NCBI GenBank assembly: GCA_947034895.1
Contig: OX344765.1
Location: 48,613,001 to 48,677,000, forward strand
Direction of reading: 5' to 3'
Length of the DNA: 64,000 nucleotides
Source: Rhytidiadelphus loreus
Taxonomy: Eukaryota; Streptophyta; Bryopsida; Hypnales; Hylocomiaceae
This document shows, piece after piece, positions 1 through 11,911 of this stretch. Position 1 is the first letter of the stretch. The number at the start of each line of letters is the position of its first letter. The position numbers and the translations under genes were made by a program. The notes under the pieces are model-generated. The model saw only the letters and a list, made by a program, of their open reading frames with translations. It was not told the origin of the DNA and searched no databases.

Positions 1-510
1 TATTTACAATTTAAATATGGAATTGAAAATTTCCAATTCCAATGGTTGAAATGTTGTTATAATGTATCTACATCCTCTGATTTTATTTTTGTCCAAAAAT
101 ATTGAAAATTGGGTAAGACAAAGGATTTCAAAGTTTATTTTAGAGTAGGAAATCCAAAACTGCCCGCAAACAAAAAATCCTCATAACTTTGGACTCATTG
201 ATCAAAATGGAATGATTCAAAGATTTTTGTATATATAAAACTCTAGAAAATCAATCCCAAATTTTTGTTTCTGAAAAAAGTGATTTTTTCTGATCTGCCC
301 GAACTACCCTGTCAGTGAAAAAAATAACATATTGAGCCATAACTTTTGACTTGTATTTCCAAATGTCATGAAATTTGGTGCATATGAAAGATATTCCTTG
401 CCCCCACATTCAATTAAAATTTCAGCCCCCAATATGAAAATCTCCGCTCGTAGGTACCTCCCAAAAATTTCTATAAGCCAAAAAACACAATCCAGTCCTT
501 TAGAGGTTAA
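1..510. mobile_element. TTAA-type element, truncated by the window edge
   Basis: The right end reads CCTTTAGAGGTTAA, with TTAA at 507-510. The body matches the element at 43,170-44,101 in inverted orientation; for example, the stretch around 368-480 recurs around 43,225-43,320. No coding sequence is visible. The short ORFs here are too small and too repeat-derived to support. Confidence 0.7.
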
Positions 511-639
511 AGAACAAAGTTTGATTCTAAACGTGTTTCTTCCACATAGGTTTAGAACTGATTTTGGAAATATACACATACTGAAGATGGCGCTTTAAGG
601 TCAGTGCCATATTGGGGTGTACCTACCTTATATGTGAGA
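511..639. mobile_element. Remnant of an AGGTA-type element hosting the TTAA element
   Basis: The reverse complement of this stretch matches 43,033-43,169 and 40,318-40,440, and it ends in the characteristic TACCTTA at about 631-638. It is therefore one flank of a host element into which the TTAA-type element at 1-510 is inserted. Confidence 0.55.
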
Positions 640-1059
640 GAGGTTCTTGACCTTCAATGTGGTGGCCCGGTTACGAATCCGAATTATTCCATTATATGCG
701 GTCCCTATACTCAATTTCTAGTGAAGCTATGGAAGAGCAACAATAGTAGAAGCAAGGTTATACCTACATTTGTTTTTGTGAGTATTATTTGCTTAATAGC
801 TTATATTAATATCTCCATCAAAATTTGGAACTGGGTAAATATGTGAACAATGTTGGGGGGAAATAATTGCTTCATTATGCACAAAGGTTTAAGGGTTTTT
901 TCCCACAGGAAATGGACCTTAGTAGGTCATGGTCATTATTCTTAGAATCCACGATAATAGGGGTAGCGGTCATAGGTCCTCTATTTTGCTTGATATAACG
1001 AAATATTCTTCAAATTTTGATTTTTTTTACAAACAATATGTGTTTTTAGTATAAAAGTC
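640..1059. other. AT-rich intergenic sequence
   Basis: I see no gene, repeat or regulatory site that I can support in this stretch. Confidence 0.4.
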
Positions 1060-2430
1060 TTAAAAACCTAACTCCAAGGCTCACCGCTCACACACTAGTA
1101 TTGTTGTTGTAACAAACAAAATAAAACAAACATCATATTTAAGGTTTAAGACAAGTAAGTGTGTCATGTACCATTGCCACAATCACAATAAAAGTAGAAG
1201 TCATTTTCTATTTCTTTAACTCATAAAGGTTTCAAAATTCAATATATTTTTTTGTCATGAGTCAGAATGCCACAAAATCAAGCCCATGCACCCCTCGTCA
1301 TGCACTAAGGGCTTTCTCATTGTACCAGAAATGTGATTGGGGGATGCACGATCCAAAAGATCTCACCATAACGAAAAAAACAAAACAAACAAACAAACTT
1401 AGAGCATCCCCACCAAGGGCATTCTCTATCTCTATCTAAATGAGTTTTATCAAAAAAGGGAAGAAAACTCTCCACCGAGGTTCTTCATCCTTAAATATTG
1501 AAAGAAACTCAAGGCCCAATTCTTATAGGGGAAGAGATTTTAAAACCTCAAATCACTTTTCTCTATATGCTTGGGGTAGAACAATACAAGTGGCGGAAGA
1601 GCATTCCCGATCCCTATATTTGTTCTTTCTTCATCCACATCGAGATAGGGATAGGGAAGAATTCGTGGGGATGCTCTCAAGGTATAGGCCAATGTGCCCT
1701 AGGTCGTTGCCACAATCAAAGAAAAAGAAAAAATAATTTTTTAATTTTTTAATTCATAAGAACTTTGAAATTCAATAACTTTTAAACCTTAGGCCAGAAA
1801 ACAAAGCCCGTGCACCCCTCCTTGCAAAGAGCTTTCTCATGAGACCAAGAATGCAACCGGGAGATGCATAGTCTAAGAGGTTTCACTATAACAAACAAAT
1901 AAAAACAAAACAAATAAAAAAACACCTAATTTAAGGTGTGCCCTCTCTATTGCTATTGTATAATATAAAATAAAGTAAAAGTAATTTTCTAATTTTCTAA
2001 CTTATAAAACTTTGAAATTCAATAATGTTCACACTGTAGATTTCTACACCATGAAACAAAGCCCGTGCATCCCTCCTCATCAAAGGCATTCCAATGGTAC
2101 TGGAAACGCGATCAAGGGATGCATGGGCCTGGAGATCTCTACGTAACAAATAAAACAAACAAAAAACCTAACTTAAAGTATGGACTAATATTCCCTATAT
2201 TGTTGCGACAACCAAAATAAAAATAAAAGTAATTATCTAATTTTTAAATTCAAAAAAACTTTGTAATTCTATATCTTTCACCCTGTTAGTTGGAATGCCA
2301 TGAAACAAAGCCCGTGCACTCACCCTTGCAAAGAGCTTTCCGACGGTACTAAGCACGAAACCGAGGGACACACAGTTCTAAAGATTTTACTGTAACAAAC
2401 AAAACAAAACAAATAAACAAATAGTCTATT
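1060..2430. repeat. Diverged tandem array, unit about 250 bp
   Basis: At least four units carry the same landmarks in the same order: a stretch reading about AAAGCCCGTGCACCCCTC, then GCAAAGAGCTTTC, then an A/C-rich run of AACAAACAAAA. Landmark positions are near 1,280, 1,805, 2,050 and 2,310. The first unit is split by a small inverted-repeat transposon (1,402-1,676). Units differ by many substitutions, so the array is old. Confidence 0.7.
1402..1676. mobile_element. MITE with GAGCATCCCCAC terminal inverted repeats
   Basis: The left end GAGCATCCCCACCAA and right end (reverse complement) GAGCATCCCCACGAA continue into matching CTATC-rich stretches for about 33 bp. The 275-bp element interrupts one unit of the tandem array, which dates it as younger than the array. 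The ends resemble common plant MITEs beginning GAGCATCC. A clean target duplication is not visible. ORFs inside it are not treated as genes. Confidence 0.7.
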
Positions 2431-2554
2431 GTAATGTTTGGATTGACTTTCACTTTTGAACCTTTCTCTTTACCAATGATTTATTTTTATTTTTATTTTT
2501 ACCTTTTAAATTACTTTTACTTTTAGCTTTTATTTTTCTTGGAGAATGGTTGGG

Positions 2555-2563
2555 TATATATAG
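2555..2563 (+). promoter_or_regulatory. Candidate TATA box
   Basis: TATATATAG lies 70 bp before the ATG at 2,625, a normal distance for a plant core promoter. In AT-rich DNA such a motif can occur by chance. Confidence 0.3.
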
Positions 2564-2624
2564 GGGGGTAGGAATTTATATTTTATCTTTTGTTTCATTT
2601 GCATGCCCTTTGGTTTTCATCTAC

Positions 2625-3077
2625 ATGTTTGCAAAGATGGGTAAATTAAGGAAAAACGTGAAGTCTTTTGCTGAGTATATTGTTGTTTCTCCTCCCTTGT
2701 CTGAACGGGTAGATTTTGAGTCAGGATTCGAGATAATTGATTATTCTGAAGAAATTTCTGAAATTGAAGAACCTCTTCAAGTTGAATCCATTGGCTCAAC
2801 TTGGGAGTTTGGAGAATATCCTGAAGTTGTAGGATATTGTGAAATTGATAAAATTGAATCTATTGACTCAAACACCGAAGTTGAATCCATTGGCTCAAAC
2901 ACCGAAGTCAAAAGAATTGAAGGATATGATGAAGTATTTGCAAGGGCATCTGTAAAAGATAAAGCATTTGCCCTTCTATTAGTTGCAGATATTTTGTTCG
3001 TTCTTTACCCATCAGACTATCAAATTTACAGTTTCTTCTCTAGCATTATCTTATTTTTCGCTTACGGTTGGTCCTAG
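2625..3077 (+). CDS. Hypothetical protein with acidic repeats and C-terminal membrane segment
   Basis: I do not recognise this protein. The frame is open for 175 codons from 2,550, which is unlikely by chance in such AT-rich DNA. The first ATG in frame is at 2,625 and gives 150 residues. The product begins with a basic stretch (KMGKLRKNVK). It continues with a long acidic region containing an internal duplication (IESIDSNTEV, then ESIGSNTEV). It ends with a hydrophobic segment (ALLLVADILFVLYPSDY and SFFSSIILFFAYGWS) that could span a membrane. A TATA-like box sits 70 bp upstream. No splice sites are needed. It may equally be a surviving fragment of a transposon or of an organelle-derived sequence. 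Confidence 0.35.
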   Translation: MFAKMGKLRKNVKSFAEYIVVSPPLSERVDFESGFEIIDYSEEISEIEEPLQVESIGSTWEFGEYPEVVGYCEIDKIESIDSNTEVESIGSNTEVKRIEGYDEVFARASVKDKAFALLLVADILFVLYPSDYQIYSFFSSIILFFAYGWS

Positions 3078-4261
3078 TACCTCCTTTATTAAATTTGGAT
3101 ATTTGAAAATTTTGGAGAAGAAGATAGCTACTTATATCCAATTATGTTATGGATATTAGTCATATAAATAGGCAATTATGTTAAGTATAGCTCTTGAAAA
3201 TATAAAAAAATAATATCAAATTGTGTGAAACGTCCACTACTATCTCTTTAAACCTATGATTTTAATATTATCTCATTTGATATAATTAGTCTACACATTT
3301 GGATGAAATTAGAATATGTTGGATGAAAGAATAAATGGAAAATAGTTGAAAGTTGGATGAATATTATACTATTGGGACGATATGAAAATTATTAGCATAG
3401 ACCGCAATATATTGAATTGATCTAGAATACTTTGGAGTACCATAGCACTGCACCCTACAAATTTCCATATTTTCCAATGTATTGCATATTAGTGTTATTA
3501 CTATGGAGAACACGAATTGAATTAAGTTGCATTGTTGAATTCACATTTGGAACTAATTTTATTCTAGGAGTATGATTTCTATTTTGTAGCATCTCAAATT
3601 TAGAAGGTTACTTCAATTAATTGGATTTTGTATAATTTGCATGGAGAGAAGAATTTTTATTTTTGTATATTTTAAAATTAATTTATTGGTGTAAATTAGT
3701 TGTATAATATATTGCTATGTATGTAGCAATTGTTAGGCATTTTTGTTTGTTTTCAAATGCAATTTAAAGTGAATTTTATTGTTTAGTTTTTTCAAGATGG
3801 TTAGAAACTTGTTTACAAAAACAACTTCAATTGGTCATCTACGGATTTCAAAAAAGAAAATCCTTGAAAAGTTAAACTATTGTTTAATGAACAAATATTA
3901 TGATAAATGATTCTTGAGGGTGAATTGTATTTTCATAAATATGTGTTTGTGGCTTGAACATTAATGACAATTCAAGTTATAAATATTAAAAATCATTTGT
4001 GCTTACGGAACTAAATAAAGAGTTAGAACAACAAGTACAAAAAAAACAAGTACATTTAACAAATCTTTGTATACACATGTTAAGAAACTAGCATTGAAAA
4101 CATTTAAGAAACAAAAAAGTTCTTGGATGTTTAGAACATATTGCTATTCCAAATTTGTACTCTAGGTCCTTATTTTTTAAAATTTAGTACAAACCTTTGA
4201 TTACATTTAACAAAAGGTTTGATTAATTTTAATTTTAATTTTTTTTAACAAACCTTTGATT
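3078..4261. other. AT-rich intergenic sequence
   Basis: No supportable gene or repeat is visible. Confidence 0.4.
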
Positions 4262-4908
4262 AAATGTCGACATGGAAAGCTTTGATTCATTCCATTTGGA
4301 ATTGTTATGAAAAAGTTATGGACAATCTTGTTTTTTCGAGCAAATAGAGCATCTTCTTGAAAAATAACTTGTAGGATTCATTTCTAAATGCAATTTTTAC
4401 AATTTAAAAAGAATATTTACATGTTTTAGTTTGTTTTCTAAAACAATCTCACCATTGGGATTAGTGCATTTTAATTCCATCTTAGAGATATTAATAATTT
4501 ACATTTTCCTTCTACCTCGTACCTACTTCTACTTAACAATTTAAAAATAAGAAAAATAAAGTTTTCTTTTCTTTTTTCTTTCCTAAATCCTCAACTCAAT
4601 TCTCCACCATAAAGATTTAAAACTCAAAACTCTATAGTGCAAAAAAATTAAGTTAAAAATGTTCAAAGTCAAATAATATAGTCCTGTAATGTGGTGAAAA
4701 ACTTGTTTTTTTCACTTTAAATGCAAATATCTTGCAATTTGTGTGGTCAAAAATCCTGAAATTTTTCCCACACATTTTCATACTATTTAGGTTTAAGATC
4801 TTATGTAAAAATGTGCAAAAAAAAATTCAAATTTTTACTTTTTACTATAGAAATGGTAGTTTTGAGTGTTTGGGGGCATAAAAAAGATCTTGGTCCTCTA
4901 CGAATTAA
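4262..4908. mobile_element. 5'-truncated TTAA-type element
   Basis: The body matches the interior of 9,648-10,588, with shared landmarks such as ATTGGGATTAGTGCATTTTA and ACCTACTTCTACTTAACAAT. It ends TTGGTCCTCTACGAATTAA with TTAA at 4,905-4,908. The left end is not recognisable. Confidence 0.55.
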
Positions 4909-6738
4909 GACATCTCTTATCTCTTACTTCTTTTTAACTATCACTTTACTCATCATCAATGGCTCGAACTATCATTTTCTGGTTTCACATGATTCATAAT
5001 TTAATCAACGAGTTTTTAACCACCAAGTATGATTTGGTAGAAGGTCATTAAACCTAAAAGGTCCAACAATATAGTTGGACAATTGGCAATACAAAAATCA
5101 TCAAAATGCTTAATTCAATTGCCATCACAAGTTGGTTGTAATTAGTTTGGCACACCTTAAGCCATCTAATCTAACTCTTCAATTCATTTCAATGTCACCA
5201 ATATTGTTCAGTAGACAACAATCATCCACATATAGATTTTCATTGTTCCAAAAAAAAGATGTTGTCCCTAATGTAAGAGGAATTCTATGCAAACTTCACT
5301 AATCACTTGGAAATTTATAGTCAAAGTCCCTTGAAAATTTGCTAGTTTGCATATTTCCGAAAAGCATGGGTACATTAGAAGAGTTTTCAGACCATTAGGA
5401 GACCTCAAGTTCTCCGACGTTCCCGGACTGTGGGAACATCGCAGAACCAACAGTCCAACCTGGCACAGAGACTACCGGGTCGAACTGCATTAATGAATTA
5501 ATTTAAAAATATTTTTATAAAAAAGATGTGTTTTTTAAATATTATTTAAAAATTAAATTTTTTATTCTTTTATTTTTTTAATAATTAATTAATCAGATTG
5601 TCCAGCCATGGTTCGCAGCATGGGGAACCATGGCTGGAAGGTCTCTCACAGGTCTCAGATGCACGCAAGTGCCACAACTATGACACACATTATAGCTTTC
5701 AAGTCAATATAAGCTTAGGATCAATAAGTGTGAATGTTGCCTCTACTTTATATTGATTCCAAGCTTGTAAGATATAAAAAAATTCTAAAAATAAGTAAAT
5801 GCATATATTCTTTGTGAAACATATTAGTTGTATGGATGATCAACATCCTATTGTAGAATCCAAAACAATGATGTGTCAAGACAAAAGTAAGAAATTAATT
5901 CAAATACAATCATAAGCATATAACATGATTATTTAGATGAAAGAAATGAACATGCAAATTCACATTATGTATAGATGCTCAACGAGATGGAATTTAAATC
6001 ATTGACAATTGAATATGAATTCCATAAATAATTCTCACCCATTCTCACAAATAAATTTCTTCACTTGGTTTTTGAAGATGGATGTTTCTCCTTCTACTCA
6101 CAATCTCAAGTTCAAGAATTCCAAAACTATATACATCAAGTGTTGTTGACATGTGACAATGGAGCGCATATTTAGGACAGTCATATCTTCTATAAATCAA
6201 AACATAAATAGACTTGTAAGTTTAGCATCAAATGGTTCACAAATCTATGGCAATTGAGGTGAATTTTTAATACACAATATAATGAACCATCTACTTTAAG
6301 GGTTGATATAATCATCCCATTTTGATAGCCAATAACGTTTGGAATTCATGATTCACTCAACTATTCATAAAGCATCATCAATTTCAAAATATTTCCCATG
6401 ATATATGTTTATATTTTGTTACCACAACTTACATCAAAGTCAAATGTGAAGCTTTGCTATCAAGAACTCAAAATAAATATATCAAACCAAAATTTGCAAT
6501 TTGGGATTATAGTTCTTGTTTAAAATGATGTTGGTTGCTTCAATGTCTTTATGAATGATTGGCATTAGAGAAAAAGGCAGCCCTCGGCTGGGCCGCCATA
6601 GAGTGACAATCCACTCTATTATTTGAAGTCTAGAAACTTAGCAAATTTGTCAAATGTGAGTAGTTAGAGTGTCTGACTTTCAACAAATTTCATCAAGTAA
6701 TAGTCTAACTATCTTCCAAAAGTTGAATCCATTAAGCT
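4909..6738. other. Intergenic sequence with repeat remnants
   Basis: No gene is supported. A GC-richer stretch at 5,390-5,480 shares words such as TTCCCGGACTGTGGGAAC with the inverted stretch at about 53,190-53,250, so it is part of a dispersed repeat. A short hairpin is listed separately. Confidence 0.4.
5602..5637. repeat. Perfect 13-bp inverted repeat with 10-bp loop
   Basis: CCAGCCATGGTTC at 5,602-5,614 is the exact reverse complement of GAACCATGGCTGG at 5,625-5,637. It sits in very AT-rich DNA, so the GC-rich hairpin stands out. It is probably part of the same dispersed repeat as 5,390-5,480. Confidence 0.7.
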
Positions 6739-7369
6739 GTGGAAAAAGGTGAGGAGAGAAGGTCTTTATACAAGTGGGGTAGGGGTAGGTACAACAACCC
6801 ATGTGGGATATGTGAATTAGGACTAAAATGAGGAGCTTCACCGCTCATAGTTATGTGAAAATGCAAAAAATGTGTTAAAAAACAAATTTTAGACCTCATT
6901 TAGGCATAGAAGAGTATCTTCTTTAAAAAATCTTTGGTCTAAAAAAAGTTGGGGAACCAAGTCAAGTTTTATTTTCAAAAATCCATTTCAAGTTTTGGCA
7001 CTCCACATAAAAGTTATGGAAACATTTCAAAGAGTGTGTTTGAAAATGTTCAAAAAAATGACCCTTCCAATCCATCTCTGAAATTTTTCCATAACTTTTA
7101 TGTGAAGTGTCAAAACTTGAAACGGATTTTTAAAAATAAAACTTGACTTGATTTCCCAACTTTTTTTAGACCAAAGCTTTTTGAAAAAAGATACTCTTCT
7201 ATGCCTAAATGAGGTCTAAAATTTGTTTTTCAACACATTTTCTGCATTTTTACATAACTATGAGCGGTGAAGCTCCTCATTTTAGTCCTAATTCACATAT
7301 CCCACATGAGTTGTTGTACCTACCACTACCCCACTTGTATAAAGACCTTCTCTCCTCACCATCATCCAC
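6739..7369. mobile_element. Foldback element with arms of about 285 bp
   Basis: The left arm (about 6,739-7,029) and right arm (about 7,080-7,369) are near-perfect reverse complements, separated by about 50 bp. Landmarks appear in mirror order: GGTGAGGAGAGAAGGTC against GACCTTCTCTCCTCACC, then GAGGAGCTTCACCGCTCATA against TATGAGCGGTGAAGCTCCTC. The ORF at 6,949-7,146 lies across the loop and is not a gene. A transcript of this locus would form a long double-stranded hairpin. Confidence 0.85.
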
Positions 7370-9647
7370 ATAAAAATGGTAATGAGGTGTATCATTAGTA
7401 TGCCATCCAAAAAAGATTTGCATGGTAGATGGTCAATGGACTACCTTTAACATTATTTTGTTTTCTACAACTTGGTTGGAGTCCAAGGTATTGAATAAAT
7501 ATGGTTATTGAATAAATATGGTTAAGGTGCACTTAAAAACCTTCATCTTGATTATTATAATCCTTGTACTTGGATTCCGAGCCATTGACAAGCATGCGAC
7601 GTTGTCGGGTAGAGAGGCCTTGCCTTGGGAAAACGCGGGGTTCTTGGCTGCAACTAGAAATGGTTCAAAATACGGAAGATCCCCAAATCAAATATACCCA
7701 TAATAAAACCTCATGATTTGCCTCATAATCATGTTCATGTAACCCTCATCATGAACCATAGAGATCAAATAAAGTATCACATGTTTGTACAAAGTGGTAT
7801 AAATTGTGCATAAACCGCACAAAATCCTCCAAAAGTGTACCCGACACTAATAGGAGTGCCAAATCTTCTTCAAAGGTTCAAATTGAGAGTATAATATCTC
7901 TCTGAAAAGCTAACGCAAAGAACTATGACACATCCAAATTTCAACTCAAAACCTCATACCGTCCGACTTTTATAGCCGGTCAAAGTTTACTCTCTTCAAC
8001 TCAAAGGCAGCTCACTACTACTTCACTTCCAAGGCTATAACTCTCACATACTAACTCCAAACTGACCATATAATATCTCATTGAAAAGGTAACACAAATA
8101 TATACAACACTTAAAAGTTTCACTCAAAACTAAGGTACTGTCCGACTTTTATAGTCGATCCAAGTTCACCCTCTCTAATTCAAAAGGCAGCTCTTCACTA
8201 CTTCACCTTCAAGCCCATAACTTTTGCATCTTAACTCCAAACTAAGAGAATGATAGCTTTTTGTAAAGCTAACAACTCAATAAACAACCATGACAAATCT
8301 CAAAAGCAAAAACTTCATAATCAGATAGATATGAGCCCTCAAAAATTCTGCCCTCAAACTTCATGACAAATTTCTTTCTCTCACTCCATCAAGCATAACT
8401 TTCACACAAAAACTCCAATTTGAGAGAGTGATAGGTTTTCGGAATCACTAAAACAAGATGAACATCCTCCCAAATTTTCATAGCCAAACTCCTCATTTAC
8501 AAAGTGCTATCCTTCTCTAAACACACGGCTCTCCTAAACTAACTTGGAGGTGGAAGAAGAAGAGCCTCCACCTCATCCGCCACCTCAACCTCCATGCCAT
8601 CCACCTAAGCAAGTGGATTTTGGCCTCTAAAATGCCACATGGGCTATCTTTCATCCATTGGCCATCCCTTTGTCTCCATAACTCTATCCTTATCCCTTAC
8701 GTGGACTTCTAATCCATTTAAAATTAAACAAAAGGTAAAACAAGCTTCACCTTTCATTTTTAACAATTCTAACCAAACAAAATAAAGCTTCAAAACATCT
8801 CTAAGTACAAGAATATAAGAACTAAGATTAAGTAGTTGTCTAACAAAGGTAAAAAAAATTAAAGTTCAAGAGGATCATCACTCCAAATGTCTCTTGAAAC
8901 TTCAATGAAAAAAAACCCTCCACTTTTACACACAATTATGGATTTCATATAATGTACACATATACGATGCGACAACGTTGTGACAGAAGGTGAGCGAGAA
9001 TAGGGGAAAAAATAATTCCTAAGCAAATAAAGTTCAATCTGCAGGGTCCTTAGAGGGCTGTGGAGCGACCCTCCAGAGGCCTGCGATTTTCTCTAATGGT
9101 GGTTGTAAACTCCTCATGAAGGCATACAAACCGTCTTGCAATACCCACAATAATATTAAACCTTATTTCCCAATCCAAACATGGAGGTTCAACATTGTTT
9201 TGCAAATCACTTTCAACAAAATATTGTTATAGAAACATGCATGTGAATTAGTAAAGGTTCATTTAAACTATAAGAAAAGTGAATATAAGAAAATTCAATA
9301 AAGCCATACCAACTATCCGACAAGAGAGAATTTGGGGCTTGTAGAGGACTATTTGATTTTCATTAGAGTTGCAAATATAGGATAATAAAAAAATCAAACT
9401 ATATATAAATGATATTAAAAAATGAAAATTTGATAAGGCACTTGAGGTAATCATTTGGTTTTTGAAAAATAATTTTTTCATTTTTTGTTGTATTTGCATT
9501 GTATTAAAAAGTTCAACAATCCACTATAAGACCTATATTTTCTCTAATGACAATGATTCTGTATGGTTTTTGTTTTCTACGTATCTAGTACCCAAATGCA
9601 TGGATATGCATTTCTAAGACCTTTCAACTTCAACAAGTTGTGATGAT
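7370..9647. repeat. Intergenic, with diverged repeat units of about 200 bp at 7,865-8,480
   Basis: Two to three imperfect units share TCCGACTTTTATAG (7,970 and 8,140), AAGGCAGCTC and CATAACTT..AACTCCAA blocks. They may be part of a retrotransposon terminal or internal region, but no protein domain supports that. No gene is supported in the rest of this stretch. Confidence 0.4.
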
Positions 9648-10588
9648 TTAACCCCTAAAGGACCATTGTCCCTTTGGGGGACAAATGCGTTTTCGGGCAG
9701 ATACCTACGGGCTGAAATTTTCTCCTGATTTTTTGTAATTTTTTTTGGAAGTAGAAAAGTTGATGAGCTTCGTGGGAATATAATTTTTTTCAAAATCGGT
9801 GCCTGGGAACAATAGTTATGACCAAATAAGCTCAAACGAGGGGACGGCGGGCAGCTCGGGCAGCCAGAAAAAAATGGACAAAAATTTGAATTTTATTTTT
9901 AGTATTATTTTTTCTCATAGATTATATTTTTGTCTATTCGGAAAGCTTTTATTCATTTCATTTGGATATGTTATGAGAAAGTTATGGACATTCTTGTTTT
10001 GGGGGCAATTAGAGCATCTTCTTGAAAAAAATAACTTGTAGGATTCATTTCTGAATGCAATTTTTCAAATTTTTCAATTTTTATTTTTTTCCATGGTCTG
10101 ATTTACTTGCTAGAACAATCTCACCATTGGGATTAGTGCATTTTAATTCCATCTAAAATATACGAATATTTTAGATTTTCCTTCTATCTCATACCTACTT
10201 CTACTTAACAATTTTTTTAAGAATGATAATTAATTTTTTTTTATAAATTTTTTTTTACCTAGACTCTCAACTCAATTCTCCACTATAAAGATTTAAAGCT
10301 CAAAACTGTGTAGTGAAAAAATTTGAAGTTAAAAATGTTCAAAGTCAAAAAATCTAGTCCCGCAATGTGCTGAAAAACTTGTTTTTTCCACTTTAAACGC
10401 AGATATCTTGCAAACTGAGCGTTCAAAAATTCTGAAATTTTTTCCACCCTCAAACTAGTTAGGTGTAAGATCCTACGGCTAGATATGAAAAAAAAACAAT
10501 TTTTCAATTTTTTTTACTCCTTGCTATAGGTATGGCAGTTTTGAGTGTTTTATGGCAGGAAAAAAGGCCTTGGTCCTTTAGGGGTTAA
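9648..10588. mobile_element. Complete TTAA-type element, 941 bp
   Basis: TTAA at 9,648-9,651 is followed by CCCCTAAAGGACCATTG. The right end reads TTGGTCCTTTAGGGG, followed by TTAA at 10,585-10,588. The two ends are inverted repeats. The interior is AT-rich and carries no transposase. The same interior recurs at 4,262-4,908, 48,610-49,514, 50,950-51,746 and 61,817-62,660. Confidence 0.85.
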
Positions 10589-11167
10589 GCCAAAAATGAC
10601 AATGACCTCATAGAAAAATTTCAAAAGTATTTGATTTGATGGCATTGTCAATTTGTTCATGATTGCTTAAATTCCATCAAAAAAATTCTTCCTAAAATGT
10701 ACAAAGATCATAATTACTCTAATTTTGAAAAGTCTAGAAGGCCTTTTTTGAAAATTAAACATTTTTGCTTTTGTAATTCTTTACTTTACAAGTCCAAAAC
10801 ATCCAAATCTATTTTGTTATGAAAAGAAATTTAGGGTGTAACTAGTGTATTATTCTAATACAAGGCAATTGGATTGTTGAAGACCAATCTCCTCCTAAGT
10901 GTAAAAGCAAGTATATTTCACATGAATAGACAATGTTAAATACTATACATCAAAACCTTCTTGCTTATCAAAATTTGTAAATATTGATATTAAAAAAAAT
11001 CACCAACATATTTAATGTTCAAAATATAAATAAATGGTTGTTTGTAAGAATAAATTGAATGTTGAAATATTATGATGCTTGGGCAACTAATCACTTATTT
11101 ATATCTATCAATATATGAAATTTAATTTGATGATGGCAATGTTGCAATTATGACCTCCATCTTTATA
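10589..11167. other. AT-rich spacer between two TTAA-type elements
   Basis: No gene or repeat that I can support. Confidence 0.4.
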
Positions 11168-11911
11168 TTAACCCCTAAATGCCCAAATTATATTTTTTTA
11201 GCAACATAGCAACTTTGGGAGTTTGGGTAGTTCACTACAAATGGAGTTTTTCTTTTTTTCTTTGAAATTTTTACAAAACATGTGTCCAAAGAGTAGGTTT
11301 AAGGCCCAACAATTTTTATAATTTTTTATTACATGGTTAAAAAATTATTGTATGATATGTAATTTTCTTTGTTTGACATGGAGCCTGGGGAAAAAGAAAA
11401 ACTTCTTTAAAAATCACTTTTTTGAGAAATAAAAATTTGAAATTGATTTTTTAGATTTATATGTGTGGAAAGTTTTGAATTATTCCATTTTTATTAATGA
11501 GATGAAAGTTACGAGGAGTTTTAGTATGGGATAGTTTGCGGGTAGTTATAGAATCTCTACTCTAAGACAAATTTTGAAGTACTTTATTTAATTTAATTTT
11601 CAATATAAAGAGTAACCACCATTTTGGACATTTTTCCATACAAATGTGACCTTGTGAAGTGCAATTTCTTGATTTTTTGCAAGGCCAAATAAAAGTATTC
11701 TTGTCACTTCAAATGCTATTATCTTGTAATCTGCAAGGTAGAAATTTCTGCAATTTTTTCCACATCTTCTCAAACCATTGTACTACAAGATCCTACAATT
11801 ACATGCATCTAAAAATGATTTTTTTTTGTAAAATTTGGTACTTGTACTAAAAATGATAGTTTTGGAGTGTTTTAGGTGAAAACATAGTCAAAATCATTTA
11901 CTAGGGGTTAA
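11168..11911. mobile_element. TTAA-type element, 744 bp
   Basis: TTAA at 11,168-11,171 is followed by CCCCTAAATGCCC. The right end reads ACTAGGGG, followed by TTAA at 11,908-11,911. The interior is related to that of 43,170-44,101. Confidence 0.75.

Noticed and set aside
1440..1736. 98-codon plus frame
   Set aside because: It lies almost wholly within the 1,402-1,676 MITE and has no independent support.
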